Below, one piece after another: positions 18,171 to 27,446 of a stretch of 64,000 nt of DNA. Position numbers and translations under genes: made by a program. Below the pieces are notes generated by a model. That model did no database searches and was not told where the DNA came from. It was given only the letters and a program-made list of their open reading frames with translations. Position 1 is the stretch's first letter. Each line of letters begins with the position of its first letter. This stretch comes from an uncultured Clostridia bacterium (lineage in GTDB: Bacteria > Bacillota > Clostridia > Christensenellales > UBA1242): assembly GCA_934756675.1 (NCBI GenBank), contig CAKVLG010000002.1, positions 62,001 to 126,000 of the forward strand, given 5' to 3'.

Positions 18171-20527
18171 TGAATTATGGAAGAATAGCTTATTTAAAAA
18201 CTATAGAACTAGAGCAGCGTGTAGGCAGTGAAAAAAATGAAACCAACAATTTTGAATGTAGCGAATTTTCGGTTGATAATTATAACGAAACGTTCTATGA
18301 CTCGCACGTGCTTTCGTATCCAATAAAAGTACTGGCAAATAAAAGTGTTTGTTTGCAAAGTAAAATTGTAATCTCATGCTCGCAAGAGGAAGAAATTGAC
18401 ATAAAAGTTTTGGCGGGTGATGGCGAAATAGGTTCGTTTAGCCAAAAACTTACTGTTGGTGAAAATGATATAATTGTCTACAAGTCATACATTTCTGACG
18501 TGTCACAAGACATAGATTTAAAAATTCAAATTACGGGCGAGTACCATGAAAAAACCATTCTTAGGGTTAACACTTTGATTTTTGGCATAGCAGCACAAGG
18601 TAGTGTTGATAACATTGAGATGCGCGTGCTTTCCACTCCAACGCAGATGATAGTAAGTTTTATTAACAGCGGCAAGATTTTTATTTCTAAAACAGATAAA
18701 GATAAACTCTATGAAAACTTGTCTTTTGAATACTATAAAGATGCATCGAGTCATTGTTTTGTAGATGCTGGGAGTGCGGTTAAACTTTATTATGTAAATG
18801 CACAGAATGTGCTCAAAGAGTGCGAATATGACGGCTCGAATGAAAGAATTGTGGCAGAAAATGTAACAAAAGTTTTTGCAATAAAGGCGCCAGATTCCAG
18901 CGATGACGATGTTGTTGTTTGCTATCTTTCTGACTCGAAACCCAAATATAAATGCTTGATAGATGGCGTGTATACATCCGAACGAAATTTGCCATTTCCA
19001 GACGGCTCGTACTCCGATATTAGACTGATTTCTGATAGCGAAAATTTTGTATATGCAATTGCAACAAAAACAAATGGTGCAAACTTTATTATAAAATCAG
19101 TCATGGAAATTTCAACAGGCAAACTTGTAGAAAATGTTAGTGTGTCACTTAGTCATGTAATTAACAAATACTATTGTTTGCCACAAATAGAAGATATGTC
19201 GCTTGCAAGTGTTTCTGCAAATGTTGTGATTGCAACAAGCACTTATTACACATATGCATCACTTTCTAGCAAGGTGTTTACTAGCAATGTGCGGGTAAGT
19301 TTAAACCATGATGCTGTTGCTTATCAAATGGAAATTCCAGAGCCAATAGAAGATGAAATAACTTATGGTATTACAATAGATATGACTAATAGTGATCCAA
19401 AGGCAAGCGTAACTTATACAAATGACGCGGTAGGTATGAGTGGTGCATATATGGATTTTGACAACGATACATTTGTTGATAATGGGTGGCTTAATAAATG
19501 GCCATTTAACAAAATCAAGCCATGCATACTTTCTTCTGTAGGCGAAGTTGCTGGTTATCTTGACCCAAATAATTATACAAAGCTGACAGATGGAACAAGC
19601 GTAGATATTTCTGTTAATGGTGACTATGACGTTATGATAGAAATCCCCAAAATTTACTATGATATAAAAACGGTCGATAAAGACCATATAACTGTTCAAA
19701 TATCTAATGGTAGTACCGAAACTAACTGCTGCCGTGCATTTCAACACAAAGGTGAAGAGTTTGATAAAATTTATGTAGCGGCATATCATTCGTTTATGCA
19801 ATCTGATGATAAATTTGTAACTGCCACAGTGCGAAGTGTTACTGGTGGCAAACCACCAAAAGCATATATTAGTCTAGTCAAAAACCTTACACAAACCCAA
19901 ATGATTAATTTTATTCATGAACGCGGAGGATATTATGAGTCGTTCCCATACGATGTTTATATTTTGATTGAATGTTTGTATTTGATTATGTTTAAAAGTC
20001 TAAACACTTCAGGTTCTATTGGCCACGGATATAAAGGTGATACGCTTGTAAACACTGGCACTTTGGATAAAAAGGGCATGTTTTATGGCACAACAGGAAA
20101 CACTCAAATGAAAATATTTGGAATAGAAGATCTTTACGGCAATGGCGGTTGTTTACTTACTGGTGTTCAGATTGATAAAAATATGGATATGTATGTTCTT
20201 GATCCAACTACAACAGTGCCAGTTTCATATGATCCAGGAATACAAAATATGGAGCTTGTTTATACCGGCGAAGCTACCTTTAGTGATAAGAGAATTAGAA
20301 GAGCGCATGGTTCTAATAAAACAGGAATAATAATCACAGAAACTGCGGAGATGGGTGAAAATGAGTATTTTAGTGATACACAAAGTTTTGTAAAGTATAT
20401 GCAGAACTATAGAACTTGTGGGTATAAGATGGATACAAATTTAGGCATATTCTCAATACATTCGTCTTATGACTCAAAATATGATATGGAAGGGTTTTGT
20501 AGAATGGTTTATTATAAGAGGAGTTAA
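18170..20527 (+). CDS. Large tail/receptor-binding protein with C-terminal formylglycine-enzyme-like or lectin-like domain
   Basis: A 785-residue virion protein starting at ATG 18170 (TAATG overlap). The first 380 residues are beta-rich and of unknown family. From about 400, the run 'YGITIDMTNSDP ... VTYTNDAVGM' and 'YDVMIEIPKIYY' matches a module common in Firmicutes phage tail proteins. The last 150 residues ('MKIFGIEDLYGNGG' to 'FCRMVYYKRS') look like the C-type-lectin/formylglycine-enzyme fold used as a receptor-binding tip. It is a candidate host-recognition protein. No peptidoglycan hydrolase motif is seen. Confidence 0.65.
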   Translation: MNYGRIAYLKTIELEQRVGSEKNETNNFECSEFSVDNYNETFYDSHVLSYPIKVLANKSVCLQSKIVISCSQEEEIDIKVLAGDGEIGSFSQKLTVGENDIIVYKSYISDVSQDIDLKIQITGEYHEKTILRVNTLIFGIAAQGSVDNIEMRVLSTPTQMIVSFINSGKIFISKTDKDKLYENLSFEYYKDASSHCFVDAGSAVKLYYVNAQNVLKECEYDGSNERIVAENVTKVFAIKAPDSSDDDVVVCYLSDSKPKYKCLIDGVYTSERNLPFPDGSYSDIRLISDSENFVYAIATKTNGANFIIKSVMEISTGKLVENVSVSLSHVINKYYCLPQIEDMSLASVSANVVIATSTYYTYASLSSKVFTSNVRVSLNHDAVAYQMEIPEPIEDEITYGITIDMTNSDPKASVTYTNDAVGMSGAYMDFDNDTFVDNGWLNKWPFNKIKPCILSSVGEVAGYLDPNNYTKLTDGTSVDISVNGDYDVMIEIPKIYYDIKTVDKDHITVQISNGSTETNCCRAFQHKGEEFDKIYVAAYHSFMQSDDKFVTATVRSVTGGKPPKAYISLVKNLTQTQMINFIHERGGYYESFPYDVYILIECLYLIMFKSLNTSGSIGHGYKGDTLVNTGTLDKKGMFYGTTGNTQMKIFGIEDLYGNGGCLLTGVQIDKNMDMYVLDPTTTVPVSYDPGIQNMELVYTGEATFSDKRIRRAHGSNKTGIIITETAEMGENEYFSDTQSFVKYMQNYRTCGYKMDTNLGIFSIHSSYDSKYDMEGFCRMVYYKRS

Positions 20528-20528
20528 A

Positions 20529-22625
20529 ATGAATTGTAAATTACATAACAAACTAGAGGTTATTCAAGGCGGAAAAACTATTGTTGCATATAACTCAATG
20601 TTGGAAACGGTGTATTCTGCAATTGCAAATCTTAAAGATTATTTTAAATATATTGTTGTTGGAACGGGAACAACGGAAACTACATTCACAATGACAAAAC
20701 TTGCTAGCTATTCTGGCGGCGGATATTTGCTTACAACAGATGCTGTGTCAGCTGATATTAATGCTGATGAGTTATATGTGAAAAAATCTTTTACGTTTGG
20801 TGAAAACGATTATAGCGGGCTTACATTTAGTGAAATTGGCATAACAGATGATTCTGCTAGTAACCCAGATATTTATAATAGAATATTGTTAAAAGATAGT
20901 TCTGGCAATGCATTAACTGTAACTAAACGTGATGGTGAATCGTTGACGTTGCGTATGACTGTTTATCTTGAAATAGACACTGATTCTAAACATTATTTTA
21001 CGCTTGGTGAAAATGCACTAATAAAACAATTGATGGGCGAACATGTTGCGGATAACAAAAACTTATTTGCGATTCGTGGAAGCAACACGTCTGATAATTC
21101 TCAGTCAATTGACAGGCTTTTGCCACTTGGTGGGCAATCAAAATGTGCGGCAACTGTCGAGGGGTCGGCAAGTGAAAACACCTTTAAAGTGAACTTTGTT
21201 GCAAACCTTGGTAATGGCGCGGCAAGAGAAATTGTTTTTATTTATGCAAACACTGTTGTTGCGCGAGTTAACATAGAAGATAAAGCTGTTATCTATAGAG
21301 GTGCACAAGCAATAACTTCAGATTATATGGGGTTTGTAGACTTTGGTGAAAACTTCAACAACTTCGAAAGTTTAAGTGCAAGTAATGCTCAAAAAAATGT
21401 AACAGAAAACGATTTTAAAATAAGTAAGTACACGAGAAGTCTTGGCGAACAGATTAAAAAAGTTCCTGATTTCAAGCATTTTAAACTGAAGGAAAATAGC
21501 AAACTTTTGATGTCGCCAGATGGAAAATCTTTTGTGCTTGGTCTTGAAAATAATATTCAGTATGGAATATATAAAGTTATGCCGAGCGGTGGTATTGTTG
21601 AAATATGTGACAATGCATACAATGATGATGAATGCCGAACAGCAAGATTTTATGATTGTGAAATGTATTACTTTACGACAATTATTAATAAGTTTTCACA
21701 TTATGTTGTTGAAAATGGTGTGCTTGTTTCAAAACCAATTGAAAACAACAAAATCAGCTTAATTTATGATCTAAGCAAACTGAAAGATTTTGATGTAAGT
21801 ATTGCAACAAATGGTCATTTACTTATTGGTATGATTATCGAGTCAAATAACAAACAAATTGGCAGTGTGATTGCACTTGAAAAAGATGAAGCTACTGGTG
21901 GCTATAAATATCTTTCACATAAAGAAGCAACAATTGAAAATGTAGACAAAATGGTGTCGTGCCCAAAAGAATGTCATGGCGATGGTGGTTTTTTATTTTT
22001 CTCACAATCGACAACTAAGACCGAAAGTGGTAAGGCAATTGAGTACGTGACTGAAACTAGCACAAAAATAATAGAAAATGATCAATTTGTGAACTTGGTT
22101 CACTTGCCAAACTGTTTTAAAGTTTTGTGTGCAAAAGACTTTTTAATTTGTTTAATTCAAGGAACGGCAGCAAATAGAGTTATGATTTATGATATTGTGA
22201 ATGATAAACATACAAATATTGGTGCAAATACTGTGAATGATAATATATATGGGAATGAGGGAAATGATAAATATTTTGTTCAAAACGACCCAGATGGTAA
22301 TTTTGATGCGCTTATGTATAGAGTGAAATACCACGAATTAAAACCATTTGAAGATACTTTGCCATTTGATAAAAGTAATGTATTAAAAGCGTTTTTTGCT
22401 AAAGATGTAGTCGTATTTATTGTAAAGATGGCTTCCGGTGATATTGTAATGCGAGCATATACCCTTGATGAAACATATTTGTATGGCGTTAATTTTGACT
22501 GTCCAAACGAAATTTATTTTGGTGATATTTATTATAAAAAGTATATTGGTACAGATGAATATCAGGGCGTACAAGCAAAACTTACTATTAAAATTGATGG
22601 GCCGATAGTAGAGGAAAATACATAA
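20529..22625 (+). CDS. Large tail/virion structural protein
   Basis: A 698-residue protein starting at ATG 20529 with AGGAG 6 nt upstream. The first 165 residues ('YIVVGTGTTETTF', 'GLTFSEIGITDD') resemble the N-terminal beta domain found in phage tail and baseplate-like adaptor proteins. The remainder has blade-like beta repeats with 'SPDGKSFVLG' and 'CPKECHGDGGFLFF', suggesting a second propeller. It ends with a one-base overlap onto the next gene. It probably forms part of the short tail or fibre base with the preceding protein; the exact role is unknown. Confidence 0.6.
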   Translation: MNCKLHNKLEVIQGGKTIVAYNSMLETVYSAIANLKDYFKYIVVGTGTTETTFTMTKLASYSGGGYLLTTDAVSADINADELYVKKSFTFGENDYSGLTFSEIGITDDSASNPDIYNRILLKDSSGNALTVTKRDGESLTLRMTVYLEIDTDSKHYFTLGENALIKQLMGEHVADNKNLFAIRGSNTSDNSQSIDRLLPLGGQSKCAATVEGSASENTFKVNFVANLGNGAAREIVFIYANTVVARVNIEDKAVIYRGAQAITSDYMGFVDFGENFNNFESLSASNAQKNVTENDFKISKYTRSLGEQIKKVPDFKHFKLKENSKLLMSPDGKSFVLGLENNIQYGIYKVMPSGGIVEICDNAYNDDECRTARFYDCEMYYFTTIINKFSHYVVENGVLVSKPIENNKISLIYDLSKLKDFDVSIATNGHLLIGMIIESNNKQIGSVIALEKDEATGGYKYLSHKEATIENVDKMVSCPKECHGDGGFLFFSQSTTKTESGKAIEYVTETSTKIIENDQFVNLVHLPNCFKVLCAKDFLICLIQGTAANRVMIYDIVNDKHTNIGANTVNDNIYGNEGNDKYFVQNDPDGNFDALMYRVKYHELKPFEDTLPFDKSNVLKAFFAKDVVVFIVKMASGDIVMRAYTLDETYLYGVNFDCPNEIYFGDIYYKKYIGTDEYQGVQAKLTIKIDGPIVEENT

Positions 22626-22879
22626 TGCAATTTAATAGAAAGCTTGCAAAAATTGGCAAAGGTAAGTTTGCTAGTGGCTATGTTGAAAGTGATGGCAATA
22701 TCATAATTTATCTTAATAGTGGTGGTATTCAAAAGAAATTACTTTCGCAAAACGATGATGTAATTAACCTAACAAATAAAGAAATTATTTCTGGAAAAAG
22801 TGAAATAATTAAAGTTTCTGAATCTGTATTTGTTCAAAGAATATTGCAAAAGGTAGCGATAAGAAGTAGTGATAAATAA
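22625..22879 (+). CDS. Small phage protein, unknown
   Basis: An 84-residue basic protein, translationally coupled to the preceding tail gene (TAATG). The N-terminal half has beta-strand character ('GKGKFASGYVESDGNIIIY') and the C-terminal half is probably helical. No family recognised; the place suggests a tail accessory or fibre chaperone. Confidence 0.55.
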   Translation: MQFNRKLAKIGKGKFASGYVESDGNIIIYLNSGGIQKKLLSQNDDVINLTNKEIISGKSEIIKVSESVFVQRILQKVAIRSSDK

Positions 22880-22993
22880 TAATCAAAATTTAACAAAAAA
22901 CGCAAAAATGTACTTTATCAATATGCAAAAACACATAAATATATACAATTTATTCAATAAAAATAGAAATGAATAATTTTTAGGAGAGTAAAA

Positions 22994-23881
22994 ATGTCTA
23001 ATAAAAATGAAGAAAAAGAAAGGGAAAATGATCCAATAAAACATCTAGAAGAAATCCAAAAGAAGTATGGTAATCTTGATTATATAGATGCTCCACCAAC
23101 TCTTGGCTTAGAGAAAAAGACGTTCAATGATATGAGCAATGACGAACTCTTGGATTATGCATTGAAGTCTGTCGATAAAACTCAGACCGACAAAAATAAA
23201 CAAGAAATATCCGATTTGTATGGCGGCAAGATTGATAAAAAGAATGATAAAAAAACCGAGCTTGAAGAAACTGGTAAAAAATCACAATCAATTATAAATG
23301 CAGCTTATGATAAGTCGAGTAAAAATTTATCAAATGATGCATTGAAGCGCGGACTTGCACGTTCGTCTATTGTGATCAATCAATTGTCAGGGTTAGAAGA
23401 AAATCGTGCAAAAGATTTGGTTGAAGAGATGAACACAATTAATACTAAAATGAGTAATATTTCCGAAGAGATTGCTGAACTTGAAAAATCGAGAGATAGT
23501 GCACTTGAAGATTTAGACATAAGTTATGCGAAATCGCTTGAAAAATCAATTAGTGAGAAACGCAAGGAACTCGACAAAGAAAAAGAAGAAGTATTTGCGT
23601 TTAACAATAAAGTTGACCAGCTTGAAGCTGACTATCAAATTGAACTCGAAAAACAAAGAAAAGCAAAAAGGAAAGAAAACATGGAGTACCGTGCAAAATA
23701 TGGATATACATTAGATGAGCTTAAAATGCAGAACGAGATGTATAACTATATGATGAACTATCTTGGTAACATGTCGAAGAAAGATGCACTTGCTGAACTG
23801 CTTGGTAAAAGTGAATACGAAAGATTGCTTGGAGATAAATATTTAGAAATATATGCTTTCACAAGAAATAGAAAGTTGTAG
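22994..23881 (+). CDS. Coiled-coil phage protein, possible internal/ejection protein
   Basis: A 295-residue, very charged protein with AGGAGAG before ATG 22994 and a 114-bp gap after the tail genes. Residues about 135-240 are a long coiled coil rich in Glu and Lys ('EEIAELEKSRDSALEDL'), followed by a helical tail rich in Met, Tyr and Asn. No signal peptide or membrane segment. Short-tailed phages often carry helical proteins here that are ejected with DNA, so that is a candidate role; it is not supported by any motif. Confidence 0.5.
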   Translation: MSNKNEEKERENDPIKHLEEIQKKYGNLDYIDAPPTLGLEKKTFNDMSNDELLDYALKSVDKTQTDKNKQEISDLYGGKIDKKNDKKTELEETGKKSQSIINAAYDKSSKNLSNDALKRGLARSSIVINQLSGLEENRAKDLVEEMNTINTKMSNISEEIAELEKSRDSALEDLDISYAKSLEKSISEKRKELDKEKEEVFAFNNKVDQLEADYQIELEKQRKAKRKENMEYRAKYGYTLDELKMQNEMYNYMMNYLGNMSKKDALAELLGKSEYERLLGDKYLEIYAFTRNRKL

Positions 23882-23892
23882 GGAGATAGAAA

Positions 23893-24471
23893 ATGTTTAC
23901 TCAATTAAAATTACGTATGAAGACATACAACTTTTGGATAAGCTTAGTCAGTGCTATTGTGTTAGTGCTTAGAATAATAGGTGACAAATACAACTTTTTT
24001 GTAGATGCATCTCTTATTATGGACGTTACGACTGGGCTTTGTTCAATCTTTGTGGTGCTTGGAATAATATCTGCACCAACAAACAAAAAAGAGGATAAAA
24101 TTATGAATGAAGATGTTATTGGAAGATTTAATCAAGTTAATATTAATGGTGGTACTAACACTGAAACTGATGAAGTTGATAAAAAAATAACAGAAGAACA
24201 AGAAAATATTGCACTTGATACTTCTGCAGAAAACAATGTGTCAAATAATGTTATAGTGCCAGAAAATGTGATTCAACAAGAAGCTGTCAATAATGAAAAA
24301 GATGCTTATATTGAAAAAGATAATGTAAAAAACATTACAAATATTGCAGAAAACGTACAACCAACAATGCAACTTGTTGAAAACTATGAAGATAAGCAAT
24401 ATCGACAAACCATTAAAAAAGATATTGTTAACTTGCTTACTTTATTAATAGAGAAAATCGAAGAGATTTAA
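23893..24471 (+). CDS. Phage holin (phi-LC3-like) with long acidic tail
   Basis: A 192-residue protein. The first 65 residues match small phi-LC3-type holins: a basic start ('LRMKTYNFW'), two transmembrane helices (about 14-32 and 40-60), and 'VVLGIISAPTNK' after the second. Holins permeabilise the membrane to time lysis. Unlike usual holins of 70-90 residues, this one has about 125 further hydrophilic, Asn/Glu-rich residues ending in a basic-acidic helix. No endolysin gene follows; a strong terminator closes the cassette right after the stop. Confidence 0.7.
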   Translation: MFTQLKLRMKTYNFWISLVSAIVLVLRIIGDKYNFFVDASLIMDVTTGLCSIFVVLGIISAPTNKKEDKIMNEDVIGRFNQVNINGGTNTETDEVDKKITEEQENIALDTSAENNVSNNVIVPENVIQQEAVNNEKDAYIEKDNVKNITNIAENVQPTMQLVENYEDKQYRQTIKKDIVNLLTLLIEKIEEI

Positions 24472-24503
24472 TATGCCGCCGCTTAGGCGGTATATTTTTT
24501 TTG
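24472..24503 (+). terminator. Intrinsic terminator closing the phage-like cassette
   Basis: TATGCCGCC (24472-24480) pairs with GGCGGTATA (24486-24494), one G-T pair, around GCTTA, followed by eight T residues. It begins immediately after the holin stop. Confidence 0.9.
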
Positions 24504-24511
24504 TAAATTAG

Positions 24512-24540
24512 TTGAAATTTTTTTTATAGTATTGTATAAT
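24512..24540 (+). promoter_or_regulatory. Sigma-A promoter for the 24597 membrane-protein gene
   Basis: TTGAAA (24512-24517), 17-nt spacer, TATAAT (24535-24540). It lies directly after the cassette terminator, so host genes downstream are insulated from the phage genes. Confidence 0.8.
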
Positions 24541-24596
24541 AAACTAATTAGTAAGACTTTTGTTGCAGAATAAAAAATTTTAGCAGGGGTAATATT

Positions 24597-25496
24597 ATGT
24601 CATATAAGAACTCTATGAAGCTATTAACTTCATCATTCGGGCTAGTGTGGAAACAACTTTTTTATTGTTTGCTTTGCGCACTGCTTTCTATTGGATCGGC
24701 TTATTTGTTTTTAAGACCGGTAATTGATTGTTTAAATAATGCTGGTTGGATTGACCAGTTTGTTTCGATATTCGAAACTGTGTATGTAAACTTCAAAGAG
24801 ATTGGTGATGTTGTAACACAAACATTTACAAACTTTTTTATGATAATTAAAACAAACTTTTCTTCGCTTTGGTTTTCATTCTTGTGTATGTTTTTAATTT
24901 CTTACATGTTGCCACAAGTTTTGATTAACTATTCACAATTTGTTTTGTGTAAGATCGAAAGTGATCAAATGTCTAGTTTGCTCAAATCTGGTTATACAAA
25001 AACATGTTTCGAAAATGTTAGATTGGGGCTTTTATATTCGCTTGCAAAATTTATCTATACTTTACCATTTGTAATTTTAGAATTGCTATTTGTATACTTC
25101 TACATCAAAACTGCAGTTACTCCAGTTTTAACTATAATACTTTTGCCACTTATTTCACTTGTTATGATTGTTATCGATTCGATAAGATTAACAGTGTTCA
25201 GCTGCTTTGCTGGTGTTGTTATGGAAACAGGGAAGAATCCGTTTAAAGGTTTATTTAAAAGTATTGTAACTCTTGGAAAGTCGTTTGGTAGAGTGCTTTC
25301 TAACTCAATTGCTATTGTGCTTACAATTATTGCTGTCAATGCGTTTGTTGGCTTGTTTACGGTGCTTGCTGGTTTGCTTATCACTGTTCCTGCAACAATG
25401 GTGTTTATTGCAATTTTTTATGATGTAGTATATTTCAGTGCTACAAACAAAAGGTATTACTTAACAAATTCATTAATTGTTAACCCAGTTAACTAA
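24597..25496 (+). CDS. Integral membrane protein, unknown function
   Basis: A 299-residue protein with about five or six transmembrane helices (roughly 18-40, 92-118, 145-172, 175-205, 238-285) and short polar loops. No transporter or enzyme motif is recognised. It has its own promoter and lies 20 bp upstream of the RNase J gene, so the two may be cotranscribed. GGGGT about 6 nt before ATG 24597 serves as ribosome site. Confidence 0.7.
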   Translation: MSYKNSMKLLTSSFGLVWKQLFYCLLCALLSIGSAYLFLRPVIDCLNNAGWIDQFVSIFETVYVNFKEIGDVVTQTFTNFFMIIKTNFSSLWFSFLCMFLISYMLPQVLINYSQFVLCKIESDQMSSLLKSGYTKTCFENVRLGLLYSLAKFIYTLPFVILELLFVYFYIKTAVTPVLTIILLPLISLVMIVIDSIRLTVFSCFAGVVMETGKNPFKGLFKSIVTLGKSFGRVLSNSIAIVLTIIAVNAFVGLFTVLAGLLITVPATMVFIAIFYDVVYFSATNKRYYLTNSLIVNPVN

Positions 25497-25516
25497 AAAA
25501 TAAAAAGGAAATATTT

Positions 25517-27445
25517 ATGACAGAATTAACTAATTTAAAAAAAGCTCGACTAGAGAAAAAACAAAAACAAGCAGGTGACAGAATTGACCAATTTTTAGCT
25601 GCACCTGTCAAAAAGACAACTGTGCCAGCATTTGACAAAAGTTCTGGCAAGGTGAAAAAAAGAGTATTTACAGACGATAGCTCGTCAAAAGGCGTTGCTA
25701 GTGCTGGCGCTCCAAAAGTGGTAAAAAAAGCTAAGACAACAAAAAGTTCTAAAAAAGCAGACGAAAAAGTAGTTGCCGTTCCAGAAGTTAAGGTAAAGGC
25801 AGGCTCAATCAAGGTTGTGTTCCTTGGTGGTATTGGTGAAATTGGTAAAAACATAACAGCAATTGAATATGGTAATGATATTGTTATTGTTGATTGCGGT
25901 TTGGCTTTCCCAAGCGAAGATATGCCTGGTATTGATTTGGTTATCCCAGATTTTACATACCTAAAAGCAAATGCTGATAAAATTCGTGGTATTTGTATTA
26001 CTCACGGTCACGAAGACCATATAGGTTCACTTCCATATTTGCTAAAAGATATAAAGGTTCCAGTTTATGGTAGCGACCTTTCACTTGCTCTTCTCGATAA
26101 CAAACTTCATGAACACAAAATCACAGGTGTACCTATGGGCATTGTTCGCGGAAGACAAGTTGTTAAACTTGGCTGCATGTCAGTTGAATTTATCACAGTC
26201 AACCACAGTATTCCTGGTGCGTTTGCGCTTTGCATAACAACACCAGCTGGCATAGTCTTTCACACGGGCGACTTTAAGATTGATTATGAGCCAATTGATG
26301 GCAAAGTTATCGATTTGCCACGTATTGCAGAAATTGGTAGAAAAGGTGTAACTCTTTTGCTTTGTGAAAGTACAAACATCGAGCGTCCAGGATATACAGC
26401 TTCAGAACGTACAATCGGTGAAAAACTAGAAGATATATTTATTGATAATGCGGAAAAGAGATTGTTTGTTGCAACATTCGCAAGTAACATTTTTCGTTTG
26501 GAACAAATTATTCAACTTGCTATTAAATATGATAGAAAAGTTGCTGTTGTTGGTCGCAGCATGGTCAACAACATCGATACTGGTATGCGACTTGGTCTTT
26601 TTAAGTTCGACAAAGAAGTATTTGTTGATATTGAAAAAGCTGGCATGATCGAAGATAAGCATCTTTTAATTCTTTCAACTGGTAGCCAAGGGGAACCAAC
26701 AAGTGCTATGAGTAGGCTTGCAAATGGCGAATTCCCAAAAGTTGAAATAGGCGATAACGATACAATTATTTTGTCGTCTTCTCCGATTCCTGGCAACGAA
26801 AATATGGTTAATAGAGTAATCAATAACCTTTATAAAAAAGGTGCAACGGTTATTCATGAAAATGTACATACATCTGGCCATGCTTGCCAAGAAGAAATCA
26901 AAATTATGCATGCATTGCTAAAACCAAAATACTTTATGCCTGTTCATGGTGAATATAGACATCTTAAAGAGCATTGCAATCTTGCCGAAAAACTTGGCAT
27001 GGACAAACAAAGTATGTTGATTCCAGAAATTGGTATGGTTGTTGAAGTAAACAAACAACATATTATGAAACGTGGTGTTGTTCCGGCTGGCGAATTACTT
27101 GTCGATGGTCTTGGCATTGGCGATGCAGATAGTGGCGTTCTTCGTGACAGAAAATTGCTCAGCGAAGACGGTTTGGCTGTTGCTGTAATTGCTGTTTCAG
27201 CATCAACAGGTGCGCCTGTTAATGAACCATATTTAATCACACGTGGTTTTGCATATAATGGCGAAGTTGAACAACTTTGCGAAGAAGGTAAACAAGTATT
27301 GCTCGACACACTTGCAACTGTTAAGATTAATGAGTTTGATGATTGGAATGAACTTCGTAACACAATTCGCAAACCACTTCGCAACTTCTTCTATAAAAAG
27401 ACAAAACGTACACCAATGATTTTGACGGTTGTATATAAGGTATAA
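25517..27445 (+). CDS. rnj: Ribonuclease J
   Basis: A 642-residue metallo-beta-lactamase/beta-CASP RNase that degrades and matures mRNA from the 5' end and internally. The zinc motif HGHEDH is at 163-168 and further zinc ligands follow ('HTGDFKID', 'SGHA' near 455, 'PVHGE' near 478). The catalytic core begins near residue 97. The first 95 residues are an extra Lys/Ser/Ala-rich, probably disordered extension absent from the usual 555-residue enzyme; it may bind RNA or partners. AAGGAAAT precedes ATG 25517. It is followed at 2 nt by the methyltransferase gene. Confidence 0.95.
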   Translation: MTELTNLKKARLEKKQKQAGDRIDQFLAAPVKKTTVPAFDKSSGKVKKRVFTDDSSSKGVASAGAPKVVKKAKTTKSSKKADEKVVAVPEVKVKAGSIKVVFLGGIGEIGKNITAIEYGNDIVIVDCGLAFPSEDMPGIDLVIPDFTYLKANADKIRGICITHGHEDHIGSLPYLLKDIKVPVYGSDLSLALLDNKLHEHKITGVPMGIVRGRQVVKLGCMSVEFITVNHSIPGAFALCITTPAGIVFHTGDFKIDYEPIDGKVIDLPRIAEIGRKGVTLLLCESTNIERPGYTASERTIGEKLEDIFIDNAEKRLFVATFASNIFRLEQIIQLAIKYDRKVAVVGRSMVNNIDTGMRLGLFKFDKEVFVDIEKAGMIEDKHLLILSTGSQGEPTSAMSRLANGEFPKVEIGDNDTIILSSSPIPGNENMVNRVINNLYKKGATVIHENVHTSGHACQEEIKIMHALLKPKYFMPVHGEYRHLKEHCNLAEKLGMDKQSMLIPEIGMVVEVNKQHIMKRGVVPAGELLVDGLGIGDADSGVLRDRKLLSEDGLAVAVIAVSASTGAPVNEPYLITRGFAYNGEVEQLCEEGKQVLLDTLATVKINEFDDWNELRNTIRKPLRNFFYKKTKRTPMILTVVYKV

Positions 27446-27446
27446 A

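Noticed and set aside
19301..19801. 166-codon minus-strand frame inside the tail gene
   Set aside because: Antisense shadow, Cys/Ile-rich without ribosome site or context; the plus-strand protein is clearly the real one.
26944..27384. 146-codon minus-strand frame inside rnj
   Set aside because: Antisense of a conserved enzyme with Ser/Thr-rich shadow composition.
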